Below are positions 30,144-38,194 of a stretch of DNA of 62,274 nt, piece after piece (position 1 is the stretch's first letter; each line of letters begins with the position of its first letter). A model generated the notes under the pieces. It worked only from the letters and a program-made list of their open reading frames with translations, made no database searches and was not told where the DNA came from. This DNA is from Pseudonocardia sp. Lineage in GTDB: Bacteria; Actinomycetota; Actinomycetes; Mycobacteriales; Pseudonocardiaceae. A program made the translations under genes and the position numbers. The stretch covers positions 1 through 62,274 of the forward strand of contig NZ_JAOPWR010000151.1 of NCBI RefSeq assembly GCF_025965585.1, read 5' to 3'.

Positions 30144-30149
30144 TGTCAA
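30121..30149 (-). promoter_or_regulatory. Divergent promoter of the dehydrogenase-amidase operon
   Basis: On the minus strand TTGACA (30149-30144), 17 bases, TAACGT (30126-30121). The -35 lies within the operator and the -10 touches the -35 of the plus-strand promoter, so the two operons cannot easily be transcribed at once and share control. Confidence 0.55.
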
Positions 30150-30154
30150 CAATC
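30141..30154. promoter_or_regulatory. GntR/FCD-type operator, site 1
   Basis: Palindrome GATTGT-CA-ACAATC. FCD-branch GntR proteins typically bind TTGT-n2/3-ACAA half-sites. It covers the -10 of the plus promoter and the -35 of the minus promoter; an identical core occurs upstream of the aminotransferase gene at 33093. Confidence 0.7.
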
Positions 30155-30218
30155 CGCGGCGCTGCGGGCCGTCAGTCATCTCGTTACAGCCCCCCACTAC
30201 CGCCGGGAGTGGCACCAC

Positions 30219-30743
30219 ATGTCGAAGTTCATCCGGATCAGCCTCGAGAAGCGCGGCGTCTCCTGCGTCGCCGAGCTCCTCGAGAAGGAAGCTCCCCGCA
30301 CCTGCGCAGCGGTCTGGGAGGCGCTCGGTGAGGGTCCGCTCGGCGGCCCCGCGCAGCACGCCAAGTACGCCCGCAACGAGGTGTACTCGATCGTGCGCCG
30401 GTTCGGCCCGAAGATCGGCCACGAGAACACCACCGTCACCCCCATCCCCGGCGACGTCTGCTACTTCGACTTCTCCGGCGGCGTGCTCGACGCGTCCTTC
30501 AAGGAGGACCAGGGCATCGACCAGGCCGAGGGCGGCATCGACCTCGCGATCTTCTACGGCCGCAACAACCTCCTCATCAACGGCGATGTCGGCTGGGTGC
30601 CGGGCAACGTCTACGCCACGATCATCGAGGGGCTGCCCGGCATGGCCGAGGCGTGCCACGACGTCTGGCGTTCGGGCAGCGTGGGCGAGAAGCTCGTCTA
30701 CTCGCGGCTCGAGGCCGTCTCCCCCTCCTCCGACGCCGGCTAG
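30219..30743 (+). CDS. DUF3830 family protein (cyclophilin-like fold)
   Basis: 174 residues beginning MSKFIRISLEKRGVSCVAEL, then APRTCAAVWEAL, a helix typical of DUF3830; DVCYFDF and IDLAIFYGRNN are later strands. GGGAG nine bases before the ATG supports the start. Structures in this family show a cyclophilin-like barrel, but no enzymatic activity has been established to my knowledge. Members often sit in catabolic clusters with amidases and Asp/Glu-racemase-like proteins, as here. First gene of a four-gene operon. Confidence 0.85.
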   Translation: MSKFIRISLEKRGVSCVAELLEKEAPRTCAAVWEALGEGPLGGPAQHAKYARNEVYSIVRRFGPKIGHENTTVTPIPGDVCYFDFSGGVLDASFKEDQGIDQAEGGIDLAIFYGRNNLLINGDVGWVPGNVYATIIEGLPGMAEACHDVWRSGSVGEKLVYSRLEAVSPSSDAG

Positions 30744-30752
30744 GGGCGCGCC

Positions 30753-31577
30753 GTGCCCACCGAGCTGTCGGTCGGCCATACCGAACCCGCTGGTCAGCAC
30801 GGGATCGGGGTCGTCGCACCGTTCGACTTCGCGCTCGACCGCGAGCTGTGGCGCTGGGTGCCCGAGGACATCTCGCTGTACCTCACCCGGCTGCCGTTCT
30901 TCACCACGCCGATGACCGTCGAGATGGCGGTGGCCTGCGGCGACCGGCGGGCGATGCGCCGCGCCACCCGTGACGTCCTCACTCCCGAGCCCGCGGTCGT
31001 CGCGTACGCGTGCACGTCGGGCAGCTTCGTGGACGGAGCGCTCGGGGAGCAGGTGCTGCGCCGCACGATGCTCGACGCCGGCGCGCCCGCGGCCTGCACC
31101 ACGTCGGGGGCGCTGATCGACGCGCTCGCGGTGCTCGGCGTGAACCGGATCGCCATCGCCACGCCCTACGTCGAGCCGGTCACCCGCCGTCTCGTCGGGT
31201 TCCTCGCCGAGAACGGCGTGCGCACCGTGTCGTGCGAGGGGCTGGGGCTGCTCGGCAACATCTGGCGCGTCACCTACGCGCAGGTCGTCGAGATCGTCCG
31301 GGCCGCCGACACCGACGCGGCCGAGGCGCTGTTCATCAGCTGCACCAACGTGCCGACCTACGACCTCATCGAGCCGCTCGAACAGGCGCTCGGCAAGCCC
31401 GTGCTCACCGCCAACCAGGTCACCATGTGGGCCGCGCTGCGCGCCATGGGCCGCGAGGCGGTGGGCGGCGGGCGGTTGCTGGCCGCCGGCCTCGACGGCC
31501 CGGTCGGCATCGCACCCGTGGACGGCCCCGGTCTGGTGGCCGTCCCCGACCCGACAACCACGTCAGGAGCTGCATGA
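30753..31577 (+). CDS. Maleate isomerase/arylmalonate decarboxylase-like protein, two catalytic Cys
   Basis: 274 residues of the Asp/Glu racemase superfamily. Cys87 in AYACTSGSF and Cys197 in FISCTNVPTYD match the two catalytic cysteines of maleate cis-trans isomerase. GKPVLTANQVTMWAALR is the shared C-terminal signature. GTG start. The stop overlaps the start of a shorter paralogue. The reaction is probably isomerisation, racemisation or decarboxylation of a carboxylic acid; the substrate is unknown. Confidence 0.85.
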   Translation: MPTELSVGHTEPAGQHGIGVVAPFDFALDRELWRWVPEDISLYLTRLPFFTTPMTVEMAVACGDRRAMRRATRDVLTPEPAVVAYACTSGSFVDGALGEQVLRRTMLDAGAPAACTTSGALIDALAVLGVNRIAIATPYVEPVTRRLVGFLAENGVRTVSCEGLGLLGNIWRVTYAQVVEIVRAADTDAAEALFISCTNVPTYDLIEPLEQALGKPVLTANQVTMWAALRAMGREAVGGGRLLAAGLDGPVGIAPVDGPGLVAVPDPTTTSGAA

Positions 31578-32281
31578 CCACCGTAGGCATCCTCTACCCC
31601 GGCTACTCCGCGGAGGACGACTACCCGCTCGCGGAGTCGCTGCTCGGCGGGCCGGCGCTGCCGCTGGTGCACACCGAGATGCGCGAGGACGCCCACCGCG
31701 TCGACGCGCTGCTCGACATCGGCGGCGACGACGTGCTCTCGGCCGGGTTCAAGGAGCTCCCGCAGCCGCTCGACGCGATCGTGTGGGCCTGCACCAGCGG
31801 CAGCTTCGTCTTCGGCTGGGACGGTGCCGCCGAGCAGGTCGCGGCGCTGCGGGCCACGGCCGGGGTGCCGGCGTCGAGCACGTCGTTCGCGTTCGTCGAC
31901 GCGTGCGCCCACCTGGGTGTCACGAAGGTGGCGGTCGGCGCCACCTACCCCGACGACGTGGCCGCGCGGTTCGTCGACTTCCTCGCCTCGGCCGCCATCG
32001 AGGTGCTGACGCTGTCCTCGCGCGGGATCGTCACCGCCGCTGAGGTGGGCACGCTCCCCGAGGAGACCGTGCTCGACTTCGCCGCGGCCGCCGACCACGC
32101 CGACGCCCAGGCGGTGCTGCTGCCCGACACGGCTCTGCACACCATCGGCCTGCTCGACGCTCTGGAGGCCCGCGTCGGCAAGCCGGTGCTGACGGCCAAC
32201 CAGGTCAGCATCTGGCAGGGCCTGCGGCTCGCCGGGGCGGCCGAACCTCGATCGGGACTCGGGGCGCTCTTCGCCTCATGA
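31574..32281 (+). CDS. Maleate isomerase-like paralogue with a single catalytic Cys
   Basis: 235 residues, same family as the preceding gene. Cys73 in VWACTSGSF is kept, but the segment aligned with FISCTNVPT reads VLLPDTALHT, so the second catalytic Cys is replaced by Asp185. GKPVLTANQVSIWQGLR is nearly identical to the paralogue, which shows recent common origin. The ATGA overlap implies coupled expression. It may form a heteromer with its partner or have a different reaction, such as one-Cys decarboxylation. Confidence 0.83.
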   Translation: MTTVGILYPGYSAEDDYPLAESLLGGPALPLVHTEMREDAHRVDALLDIGGDDVLSAGFKELPQPLDAIVWACTSGSFVFGWDGAAEQVAALRATAGVPASSTSFAFVDACAHLGVTKVAVGATYPDDVAARFVDFLASAAIEVLTLSSRGIVTAAEVGTLPEETVLDFAAAADHADAQAVLLPDTALHTIGLLDALEARVGKPVLTANQVSIWQGLRLAGAAEPRSGLGALFAS

Positions 32282-32302
32282 CGGAATGACGGAGTCCACC
32301 CG

Positions 32303-33004
32303 ATGATGGATCTCACCAGCCTGGAGCCGGTCGAGCGCCGCTCCACCGCCGCGATCGTGGCCGACCGTCTCCGTGAGGCGATCATGCGCGGCACGTTCCC
32401 GCCGGGCACCCAGCTCGGCGAGGTGGAGATCGCCACCCGCCTCGGGGTGAGCCGCGGGCCGCTCCGCGAGGCCATGCAGTGGCTCGTCGCGGAGGGGCTG
32501 CTGCGCAGCGTGCGCAACCGCGGGTTGTTCGTCCGCGACCTCGACGCAGCCGACGTCCGCGACGTCTACGCGGCCCGTGCCGCCGTCGAGCGGGCGGCGG
32601 GGCTGCTGCTCATCGCGGGCGACCGGGAGGCGGCCGTGACCCGGCTCAGCGCGTCCCTCGCCGCGATGGAGGCCGCCGCGGGCGACCCCGTGGCCCTGGC
32701 CGACGCCGACCACGCCTTCCACCACGAGCTCGTGGCCGCGTCGGGCAGCCCGCGGCTGCAGCGGATGGCCGACACGCTGCTCGTCGAGACGCGGATGTGC
32801 CTGGCCGCGCTGCAGGACAACCCGCCCCCGGCCGCGGACCTCCTCGCCGAGCACCGCGCCCTGCTCGCGGCCGTGCGCGACGGGGACGCGGAGAAGCTCA
32901 CGCGGGTGCTGGAGGCCCACATGGCCGACGCGGTGGACCGGATCCTGGCCCCGGTCGCGGCCCCCACGACGCCGGTGATGCCCTCGGGCTCGGTCCCCGC
33001 CTGA
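32303..33004 (+). CDS. GntR/FCD transcriptional regulator
   Basis: 233 residues. N-terminal winged helix: VADRLREAIMRGTFPPGTQLGE and LGVSRGPLREAMQWLVAEGLL; C-terminal FCD helices with DADHAFHHELVAAS and the His metal ligands (HH, EHRALL, EAHMADAV). Placed 21 bases after the racemase-like gene, in the operon it is likely to control. The palindromes at 30141 and 33093 have the form expected for its operator. Effector probably the pathway substrate. Confidence 0.9.
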   Translation: MMDLTSLEPVERRSTAAIVADRLREAIMRGTFPPGTQLGEVEIATRLGVSRGPLREAMQWLVAEGLLRSVRNRGLFVRDLDAADVRDVYAARAAVERAAGLLLIAGDREAAVTRLSASLAAMEAAAGDPVALADADHAFHHELVAASGSPRLQRMADTLLVETRMCLAALQDNPPPAADLLAEHRALLAAVRDGDAEKLTRVLEAHMADAVDRILAPVAAPTTPVMPSGSVPA

Positions 33005-33007
33005 CCG

Positions 33008-33051
33008 CGAGTCGACACGATCCGGCGTGCGAGTCGGCACGATCTGGCGCC
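33008..33051 (+). repeat. Imperfect 22-bp tandem repeat
   Basis: Two adjacent copies (33008-33029 and 33030-33051) share 18 of 22 bases, with the core CGAGTCGRCACGATCYGGCG. It lies between the GntR stop and operator site 2. No coding role is seen. Confidence 0.7.
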
Positions 33052-33092
33052 GCGGTCTTGCTCCCGGACGGCCGCCGTGCTTCCATCGCTGT

Positions 33093-33108
33093 GGATTGTC
33101 AACAATCC
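33093..33108. promoter_or_regulatory. GntR/FCD-type operator, site 2
   Basis: Palindrome GGATTGT-CA-ACAATCC, with 7-bp arms, 22 bases before the aminotransferase ATG. Fourteen bases are identical to site 1. No clear -10/-35 could be assigned here, so it may act as a roadblock or lie over a weak promoter. Confidence 0.7.
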
Positions 33109-33130
33109 GACAACCTGAGGAGCGTCCCGC

Positions 33131-34381
33131 ATGGCCCAGCTGTCCCCCCTCCTGAAGCAGGCGACGCCGGTGCAGGTCGCGCGCGGCGAGGGCGTGTACC
33201 TCCACGACACCGACGGCCGCCGCCACCTGGACTTCACCGCCGGCATCGGTGTCACCAGCACCGGTCACTGCCACCCCCGTGTGGTCGCGGCGGCGCAGGA
33301 GCAGGTCGCCACACTGATCCACGGCCAGTACACGACCGTCATGCACCAGCCGCTGCTGAAGCTGGCCGAGCGCCTCGGCGACGTGCTGCCCCCCGCCCTG
33401 GACAGCGTGTTCTTCCTCAACTCGGGCAGCGAGGCCGTCGAGGCGTCGGTGCGGTTGGCCCGCCACGCCACCGGCCGCGCGACGATAGTCGCGTTCGACG
33501 GCGGCTTCCACGGCCGCACGATGGGCGCCGCGGCGCTCACCACGTCCGGCTCGAAGATCCGGGCCGGCATCGGCCCGATGATGGGCGGCACCGCGTTCGC
33601 GCCGTTCCCGTACGCGTTCCGCTACGGCTGGAGCGAGGAGGAGACGGTCGCGTTCTGCCTGCGCGAGCTCGACCGGCTGCTGGTCACGGCCGCCCCGGCG
33701 TCGGACGTCGCGGCGTTCATCGTGGAGCCGGTGCTGGGCGAGGGCGGCTACGTGCCGACGCCGCCTGCGTTCCTGGAGGGCCTGCGGGAGCGCGCCGACG
33801 CCCACGGCATCCTGCTCATCGCCGACGAGGTGCAGACGGGCTTCGGGCGCACCGGGAAGTTCTGGGGCCACCAGTTCTCCTCGATCACCCCGGACATCCT
33901 CATCACGGCCAAGGGCCTGGCGTCCGGCTTCCCACTCTCGGGCATCGCCGCCTCGGCGGAGCTGATGGCCAAGGCCAGGCCGGGCTCGCAGGGCGGCACC
34001 TACGGCGGCAACGCGGTGGCCTGTGCGGCCGCGCTCGCCACGCTGGACGTCATCGAGGACGAGGGCCTCGTCGCCAACGCGAGGGCGCAGGGACTGCGTC
34101 TGCGCGACGGCCTGCGCAAGGTGGCGGCCGACCACCCCGGCATCGCCGACGTCCGTGGCCTGGGGCTGATGGTGGGCAACGAGTTCTGCACGCCCGACGG
34201 AGCCCCCGACGCGGCGGCGGCCACCCGGGCGCACGCGGCGGCGGCGGAGAAGGGCCTGCTGCTGCTGACCTGCGGCCCGTGGGGCAACGTCGTGCGCATG
34301 ATCCCGCCGCTGATCGTCACGGCGGATCAGGTGGACGAGGGCGTGGGCCTGTGGTCCGAGGCGGTCGCCGCAGTCTCCTGA
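33131..34381 (+). CDS. Class III PLP aminotransferase
   Basis: 416 residues. HLDFTAGIGVTSTGHCHP, FLNSGSEAVEASVRLARHATG, FHGRTMGA, ADEVQTGFGRTG and ITAKGLASGFPLS (PLP lysine in ITAKG) are the class III landmarks; GGTYGGNAVACAAA follows. Family members use gamma-aminobutyrate, beta-alanine or ornithine-like omega-amines. ACCTGAGGAG precedes the ATG. Operator site 2 just upstream ties it to the GntR module; a hairpin ends the unit. Confidence 0.9.
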   Translation: MAQLSPLLKQATPVQVARGEGVYLHDTDGRRHLDFTAGIGVTSTGHCHPRVVAAAQEQVATLIHGQYTTVMHQPLLKLAERLGDVLPPALDSVFFLNSGSEAVEASVRLARHATGRATIVAFDGGFHGRTMGAAALTTSGSKIRAGIGPMMGGTAFAPFPYAFRYGWSEEETVAFCLRELDRLLVTAAPASDVAAFIVEPVLGEGGYVPTPPAFLEGLRERADAHGILLIADEVQTGFGRTGKFWGHQFSSITPDILITAKGLASGFPLSGIAASAELMAKARPGSQGGTYGGNAVACAAALATLDVIEDEGLVANARAQGLRLRDGLRKVAADHPGIADVRGLGLMVGNEFCTPDGAPDAAAATRAHAAAAEKGLLLLTCGPWGNVVRMIPPLIVTADQVDEGVGLWSEAVAAVS

Positions 34382-34385
34382 GACG

Positions 34386-34421
34386 ACGAACGGCACCTCT
34401 CGTCGGAGAGGTGCCGTTCGT
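34386..34421. terminator. Convergent terminator between aminotransferase and mrp
   Basis: Perfect 16-bp stem (34386-34401 with 34406-34421), loop GTCG, placed between two converging genes. Confidence 0.88.
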
Positions 34422-34433
34422 TCACGCGATCTT

Positions 34434-35582
34434 CTACTTCTTGACCGGGCTGATGTTCAGGCTCATGCCGGCCAGGCCCCGTGCCCGCGTCGTCAGCTTC
34501 GTGGCGATGCCCAGCAGGGCCTTCGCCGCGGGGGCCCCGGGGTCGGCCAGGACGATCGGGGTGCCGGCGTCGCCGCACTCGCGGAGCCTGGTCTCCAGGG
34601 GCACCTGGCCCAGCAGCGCGACGGGGGCGCCGAGGCTCGTGGTCAGCGAGTCGGCCACGGTCTGGCCGCCGCCGTTGCCGAAGACCTCCATGCGGCTGCC
34701 GTCGGGCAACTCCATCCAGCTCATGTTCTCGATGACGCCCGCGATGCGCTGGCGCGTCTGCAGCGCGATGGAGCCTGCGCGCTCGGCCACCTCGGCAGCG
34801 GCCTGCTGCGGCGTGGTGACCACGAGCAGCTCGGCGCTGGGCAGCAGCTGCGCGGTGGAGATCGCGATGTCGCCGGTGCCCGGGGGGAGGTCCAGCAGCA
34901 GGACGTCGAGGTCGCCCCAGTAGACGTCGGCGAGGAACTGCTGCAGCGCGCGGTGCAGCATCGGGCCGCGCCAGACGACCGCCTCGTTGCCGGGCGTGAA
35001 CATGCCGATCGAGATGACCTTCACGCCGTGCGCCTGCGGCGGCATGATCATGTTCTCGACCTTGGTGGGCACGTCGGTGGTGCCCAGCATCCGCGGCACC
35101 GAGTGGCCGTAGATGTCGGCGTCCACCACGCCGACCGAGAGTCCGCGCGCGGCCATCGCCGCGGCCAGGTTGACCGTGACCGACGACTTGCCGACGCCGC
35201 CCTTGCCCGACGCCACGCAGTAGACGCGGGTGAGCGAGCCGGGCTGGGCGAACGGGATGACCGGGTCGGCGCTGTCGCCGCGCAGGCCCTTGCGCAGCTC
35301 GGTGCGCTGCTCGTCGCTCATGACGTCGAGCTCCACCTCGACCCCGGTGATGCCTGCGACCGCCGTCACCGCCGCGGTGACCCGCTTCGTGATCGTGTCG
35401 CGCATGGGGCAGCCGGCCACCGTGAGGTACACGCCGACATGCGCCAGACCCTCGGGGGACACCGCGACGCCTTTGACCATGCCGAGCTCGGTGATCGGCT
35501 TGTGGATCTCGGGGTCCTCGACGCCCGCGAGTGCGGCGTGGACGGCCTCTTCGAGGGTGGTGGTGCTTCCGCTGGTGGACAT
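34434..35582 (-). CDS. mrp: Mrp/ApbC/NBP35-type P-loop ATPase, Fe-S carrier
   Basis: 382 residues. An N-terminal MIP18/FeS-assembly domain (VEDPEIHKPITELGMVKG, AGCPMRDTI) precedes the P-loop ATPase: ASGKGGVGKSSVTVNLA deviant Walker A, LLLDLPPGTGD switch. The ATG at 35582 follows GAAGGG on the minus strand; an in-frame extension upstream is not conserved. Binds and transfers Fe-S clusters in characterised relatives. Corresponds to Rv1229c. Confidence 0.93.
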   Translation of the reverse strand: MSTSGSTTTLEEAVHAALAGVEDPEIHKPITELGMVKGVAVSPEGLAHVGVYLTVAGCPMRDTITKRVTAAVTAVAGITGVEVELDVMSDEQRTELRKGLRGDSADPVIPFAQPGSLTRVYCVASGKGGVGKSSVTVNLAAAMAARGLSVGVVDADIYGHSVPRMLGTTDVPTKVENMIMPPQAHGVKVISIGMFTPGNEAVVWRGPMLHRALQQFLADVYWGDLDVLLLDLPPGTGDIAISTAQLLPSAELLVVTTPQQAAAEVAERAGSIALQTRQRIAGVIENMSWMELPDGSRMEVFGNGGGQTVADSLTTSLGAPVALLGQVPLETRLRECGDAGTPIVLADPGAPAAKALLGIATKLTTRARGLAGMSLNISPVKK

Positions 35583-35691
35583 CAGAGAGTTCCGGTGACC
35601 CTTCTTGGTTGAGCGCGGCCACGGATTCCGCCGCGACCCGCCCCATGCTACGTCCGTGCCAGCGGGCACCCGCGGCCGTAGGATGTTCGCG

Positions 35692-36183
35692 GTGACCGAC
35701 ATCGCGGCCCCGCCGTCCACCGACGTCATGGCCGGTGCAGCACAAGGCCGTCAGAGCCCCACCCGGGATCAGCTGGCGGCCTGGAGGTCGTTCCTCCGTG
35801 CCCACGCCACCATCACGCGCATGCTCGAGACCGAGCTCCTCGCCGAGCAGAAGCTGTCGCTGGCCGCCTACGACGTGCTGGTGCAGCTCGCGGAGGCGCC
35901 CGAGCGCCGGCTGCGGATGACCGAGCTCGCCGACGCCGTGCTGCTGTCGAGGTCGGGCGTCACGCGGCTCGTCGACCGGATGGAGAAGGCGGAGCTCGTG
36001 TCACGCTGCCGCGTCGAGTCCGACGGCCGCGGCGTGGCGGCCCAGCTCACCGACGCCGGTCTGTCGCGCCTGCGGGTGGCCTCGCGCACGCACCTCTCCG
36101 GCGTGGTGCGCCACTTCGCCGCCCCGCTCGACGATGACGACCTCGCCGCACTGGAGCGCATCAGTCGCCTTCTGGCCGACTGA
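35692..36183 (+). CDS. MarR family transcriptional regulator
   Basis: 163 residues. Winged helix: LSLAAYDVLVQLAEAPERRLRMTELADAVLLSRSGVTRLVDRME, wing VESDGRGVAAQLTDAG, dimer helices at the ends. The GTG at 35692 lies seven bases after TAGGAT (35679-35684), suggesting a leaderless start; ATG at 35683 would overlap the -10 box. The last 23 bases overlap the convergent DUF1003 gene. Targets unknown. Confidence 0.87.
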   Translation: MTDIAAPPSTDVMAGAAQGRQSPTRDQLAAWRSFLRAHATITRMLETELLAEQKLSLAAYDVLVQLAEAPERRLRMTELADAVLLSRSGVTRLVDRMEKAELVSRCRVESDGRGVAAQLTDAGLSRLRVASRTHLSGVVRHFAAPLDDDDLAALERISRLLAD

Positions 36184-36682
36184 TCCGGATCTTGCGCCCG
36201 CGGCCGCGGTCGGCCGGCTTCTCGTCGAGGCGGTCCAGCAGCTTCTCCAGCTCGCTGCGCAGGTACTCGCGCGTGACCACCTCGCCGACGGCCAGGCGCA
36301 GGGCCACGAGCTCGCGGGCCAGGTACTCGGTGTCGGCCTTGGTGCGCTCGGCGCGGGCGCGGTCCTCCTCCAGCGAGACCCGGTCGCGGTCGTCCTGCCG
36401 GTTCTGCGCCAGCAGGATCAGCGGCGCGGCGTAGGCGGCCTGGGTGGAGAAGGCCAGGTTGAGCAGGATGAACGGGTAGGGGTCCCATTGCCATTTCACC
36501 GCCACCACGTTCAGCGCGATCCACACGAGGACGATCACCGTCTGGATCGCGAGGAACCGGCCCGTGCCGAGGAACCGGGCGATGCGCTCCGAGATCCGCG
36601 CGAACCCGTCCGGGTCGATCTCGAACCTGCCGCGCCCCAGCCGGGGCTGGTCGAGCTTCCGCCGCTGGGTGATCTCAGGCAT
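36161..36682 (-). CDS. DUF1003 membrane protein (Rv1231c-like)
   Basis: 173 residues. Two hydrophobic spans (FLAIQTVIVLVWIALNVV and YPFILLNLAFSTQAAYAAPLILL) are separated by WQWDPYPF, the DUF1003 signature; a long charged coiled-coil follows (DRDRVSLEEDRARAERTKAD). Its ATG overlaps the stop of the MgtE_N/CBS gene by eight bases, an operon shared with mycobacteria. Function unknown. Confidence 0.88.
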   Translation of the reverse strand: MPEITQRRKLDQPRLGRGRFEIDPDGFARISERIARFLGTGRFLAIQTVIVLVWIALNVVAVKWQWDPYPFILLNLAFSTQAAYAAPLILLAQNRQDDRDRVSLEEDRARAERTKADTEYLARELVALRLAVGEVVTREYLRSELEKLLDRLDEKPADRGRGRKIRISRPEGD

Positions 36683-37970
36683 CAGCCACCTCGGTGGGGT
36701 CGTGGGCGCTGATCTCTCCGTGCCTGTCGCGGCCGTCGTCGGTGAGGCGGTCGCGCCAGTCGTGGGGCAGCAGGTGTTCCAGCACGTCGTCGACGGTGAC
36801 GGCGCCGAGCAGGTGCTCCTCGCCGTCGACCACCGGACCGGCGACGAGGTTGTACGCCGCCAGGTAGCGCGTGATCTCGGGCAGCGTCGCCTGCGGTGAG
36901 AGCCGGGCCAGGTCCGTGTCGACGACGCCGGCCACGAGGCCGGACGGCGCCTCACGCAGCAGCCGCTGGACGTGCGCGCAGCCGAGGTAGCGACCGGTGG
37001 GTGTCTCGGTCGGCGGCCGGCAGACGAACACCATGCTCGCCAGCGCAGGCGGGATGTCGGGGTTGCGGATGCGCGCGAGCGCCTCGGCGACTGTGGCGTC
37101 GGGCCGCAGGATGATCGGCTCCGGGGTCATCAGACCGCCCGCGGTGTCCGAGGAGTAGGTCAGCAGCCGCCGCACCGGCTCCGACTCGCCCGGCTCCATC
37201 AGGGCCAGCAGGGCGTCCGCGTCGGCGTCGGAGAGCTCGCCGAGCAGGTCGGCGGCGTCGTCGGGGGACATGGCCTCGAGCACGTCCGCGGCGCGCTCGG
37301 AGTCGAGATGCTCCAGCAGGGTGCGCTGGTCGGCCTCGGACATCTCCTCGAAGACGTCCGCGAGCCGCTCGTCGTCCAGGGAGTCGATGACCTCGTGCTG
37401 GCGCTTCTCGGGTAGCCCCAGCAGCGTCGAGGCGATGTCGGCGGGGCGCATGGTCTCGAAGACCGACAGCAGGCCCGCGGTGCCCTGCCGGTCGGTGAGC
37501 GTCAGTCCGGAGACGGCGGTCCAGCTCACCACCTGCACCTGCCCGCGGCGCGCGAGCCGGTGGCGGCGGCCCCGCACCGCGAGACGGCCCACGATCCAGT
37601 CCCGCGAGCGCGTCTGCTCGATGGCGGCGTCGACGACCACGGCCTCGAGCCCGGAGTCCCCCATCCTCACCGGCGCGTCGAGCATCTGGCCGACGACCAG
37701 GATCTCGTTGGGGTGCTGGGCGAACCCGCGCAGGCTCACCGAACCGGTGGCCAGCGTGACCGCGCCGGGATCGATCGTGGTGACCCGCAGCATCGGCACG
37801 AAGATCCGCCGCCGCGTGACCATCTCGACCACCATGCCCAGCACCCGTGGCGGGCTCGCGTCGACCCGCAGCGACACGGCGAGATCGCGCACCTTGCCGA
37901 TGCGCTCACCGTCCGGGCCGAAGACGGGCAAGCCGACCAGCTGTGCCACGAAGACCCGATCGGCGCCCAT
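36675..37970 (-). CDS. MgtE N-terminal/CBS domain protein without channel domain (Rv1232c-like)
   Basis: 431 residues. The first 90 look like a PRC-barrel-type domain (LVGLPVFGPDGERIGKVRDL). The middle is an MgtE_N superhelix with repeats such as LDDERLADVFEEM, LDSERAADVLEAM and MSPDDAADLLGEL, followed by two CBS motifs. The membrane channel of real MgtE transporters is absent, so it is a Mg/nucleotide sensor at most. ATG at 37970. The channel might be the DUF1003 partner, which is speculation. Confidence 0.88.
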   Translation of the reverse strand: MGADRVFVAQLVGLPVFGPDGERIGKVRDLAVSLRVDASPPRVLGMVVEMVTRRRIFVPMLRVTTIDPGAVTLATGSVSLRGFAQHPNEILVVGQMLDAPVRMGDSGLEAVVVDAAIEQTRSRDWIVGRLAVRGRRHRLARRGQVQVVSWTAVSGLTLTDRQGTAGLLSVFETMRPADIASTLLGLPEKRQHEVIDSLDDERLADVFEEMSEADQRTLLEHLDSERAADVLEAMSPDDAADLLGELSDADADALLALMEPGESEPVRRLLTYSSDTAGGLMTPEPIILRPDATVAEALARIRNPDIPPALASMVFVCRPPTETPTGRYLGCAHVQRLLREAPSGLVAGVVDTDLARLSPQATLPEITRYLAAYNLVAGPVVDGEEHLLGAVTVDDVLEHLLPHDWRDRLTDDGRDRHGEISAHDPTEVADA

Positions 37971-38194
37971 GGGCGAGAGCCTAGAAGGGGTGCTCTCCTG
38001 ACGCCGCGGAGGAACCCCGTCGTGCCCGGTCGGTCCGTTTCGGGATGACCAGGAGCAGCAGGCGCGCGGTAGCGCGACGATCCGACCTCGCGTGGGTGAG
38101 AAGCCAATCACCCCGGGGCCCGCGGAGGCGGCGGCCGTGCCAGCATCGTGCAACCGTGGCGAGCAACGCGCCGATCTCACCGAGGAGACTGCTG

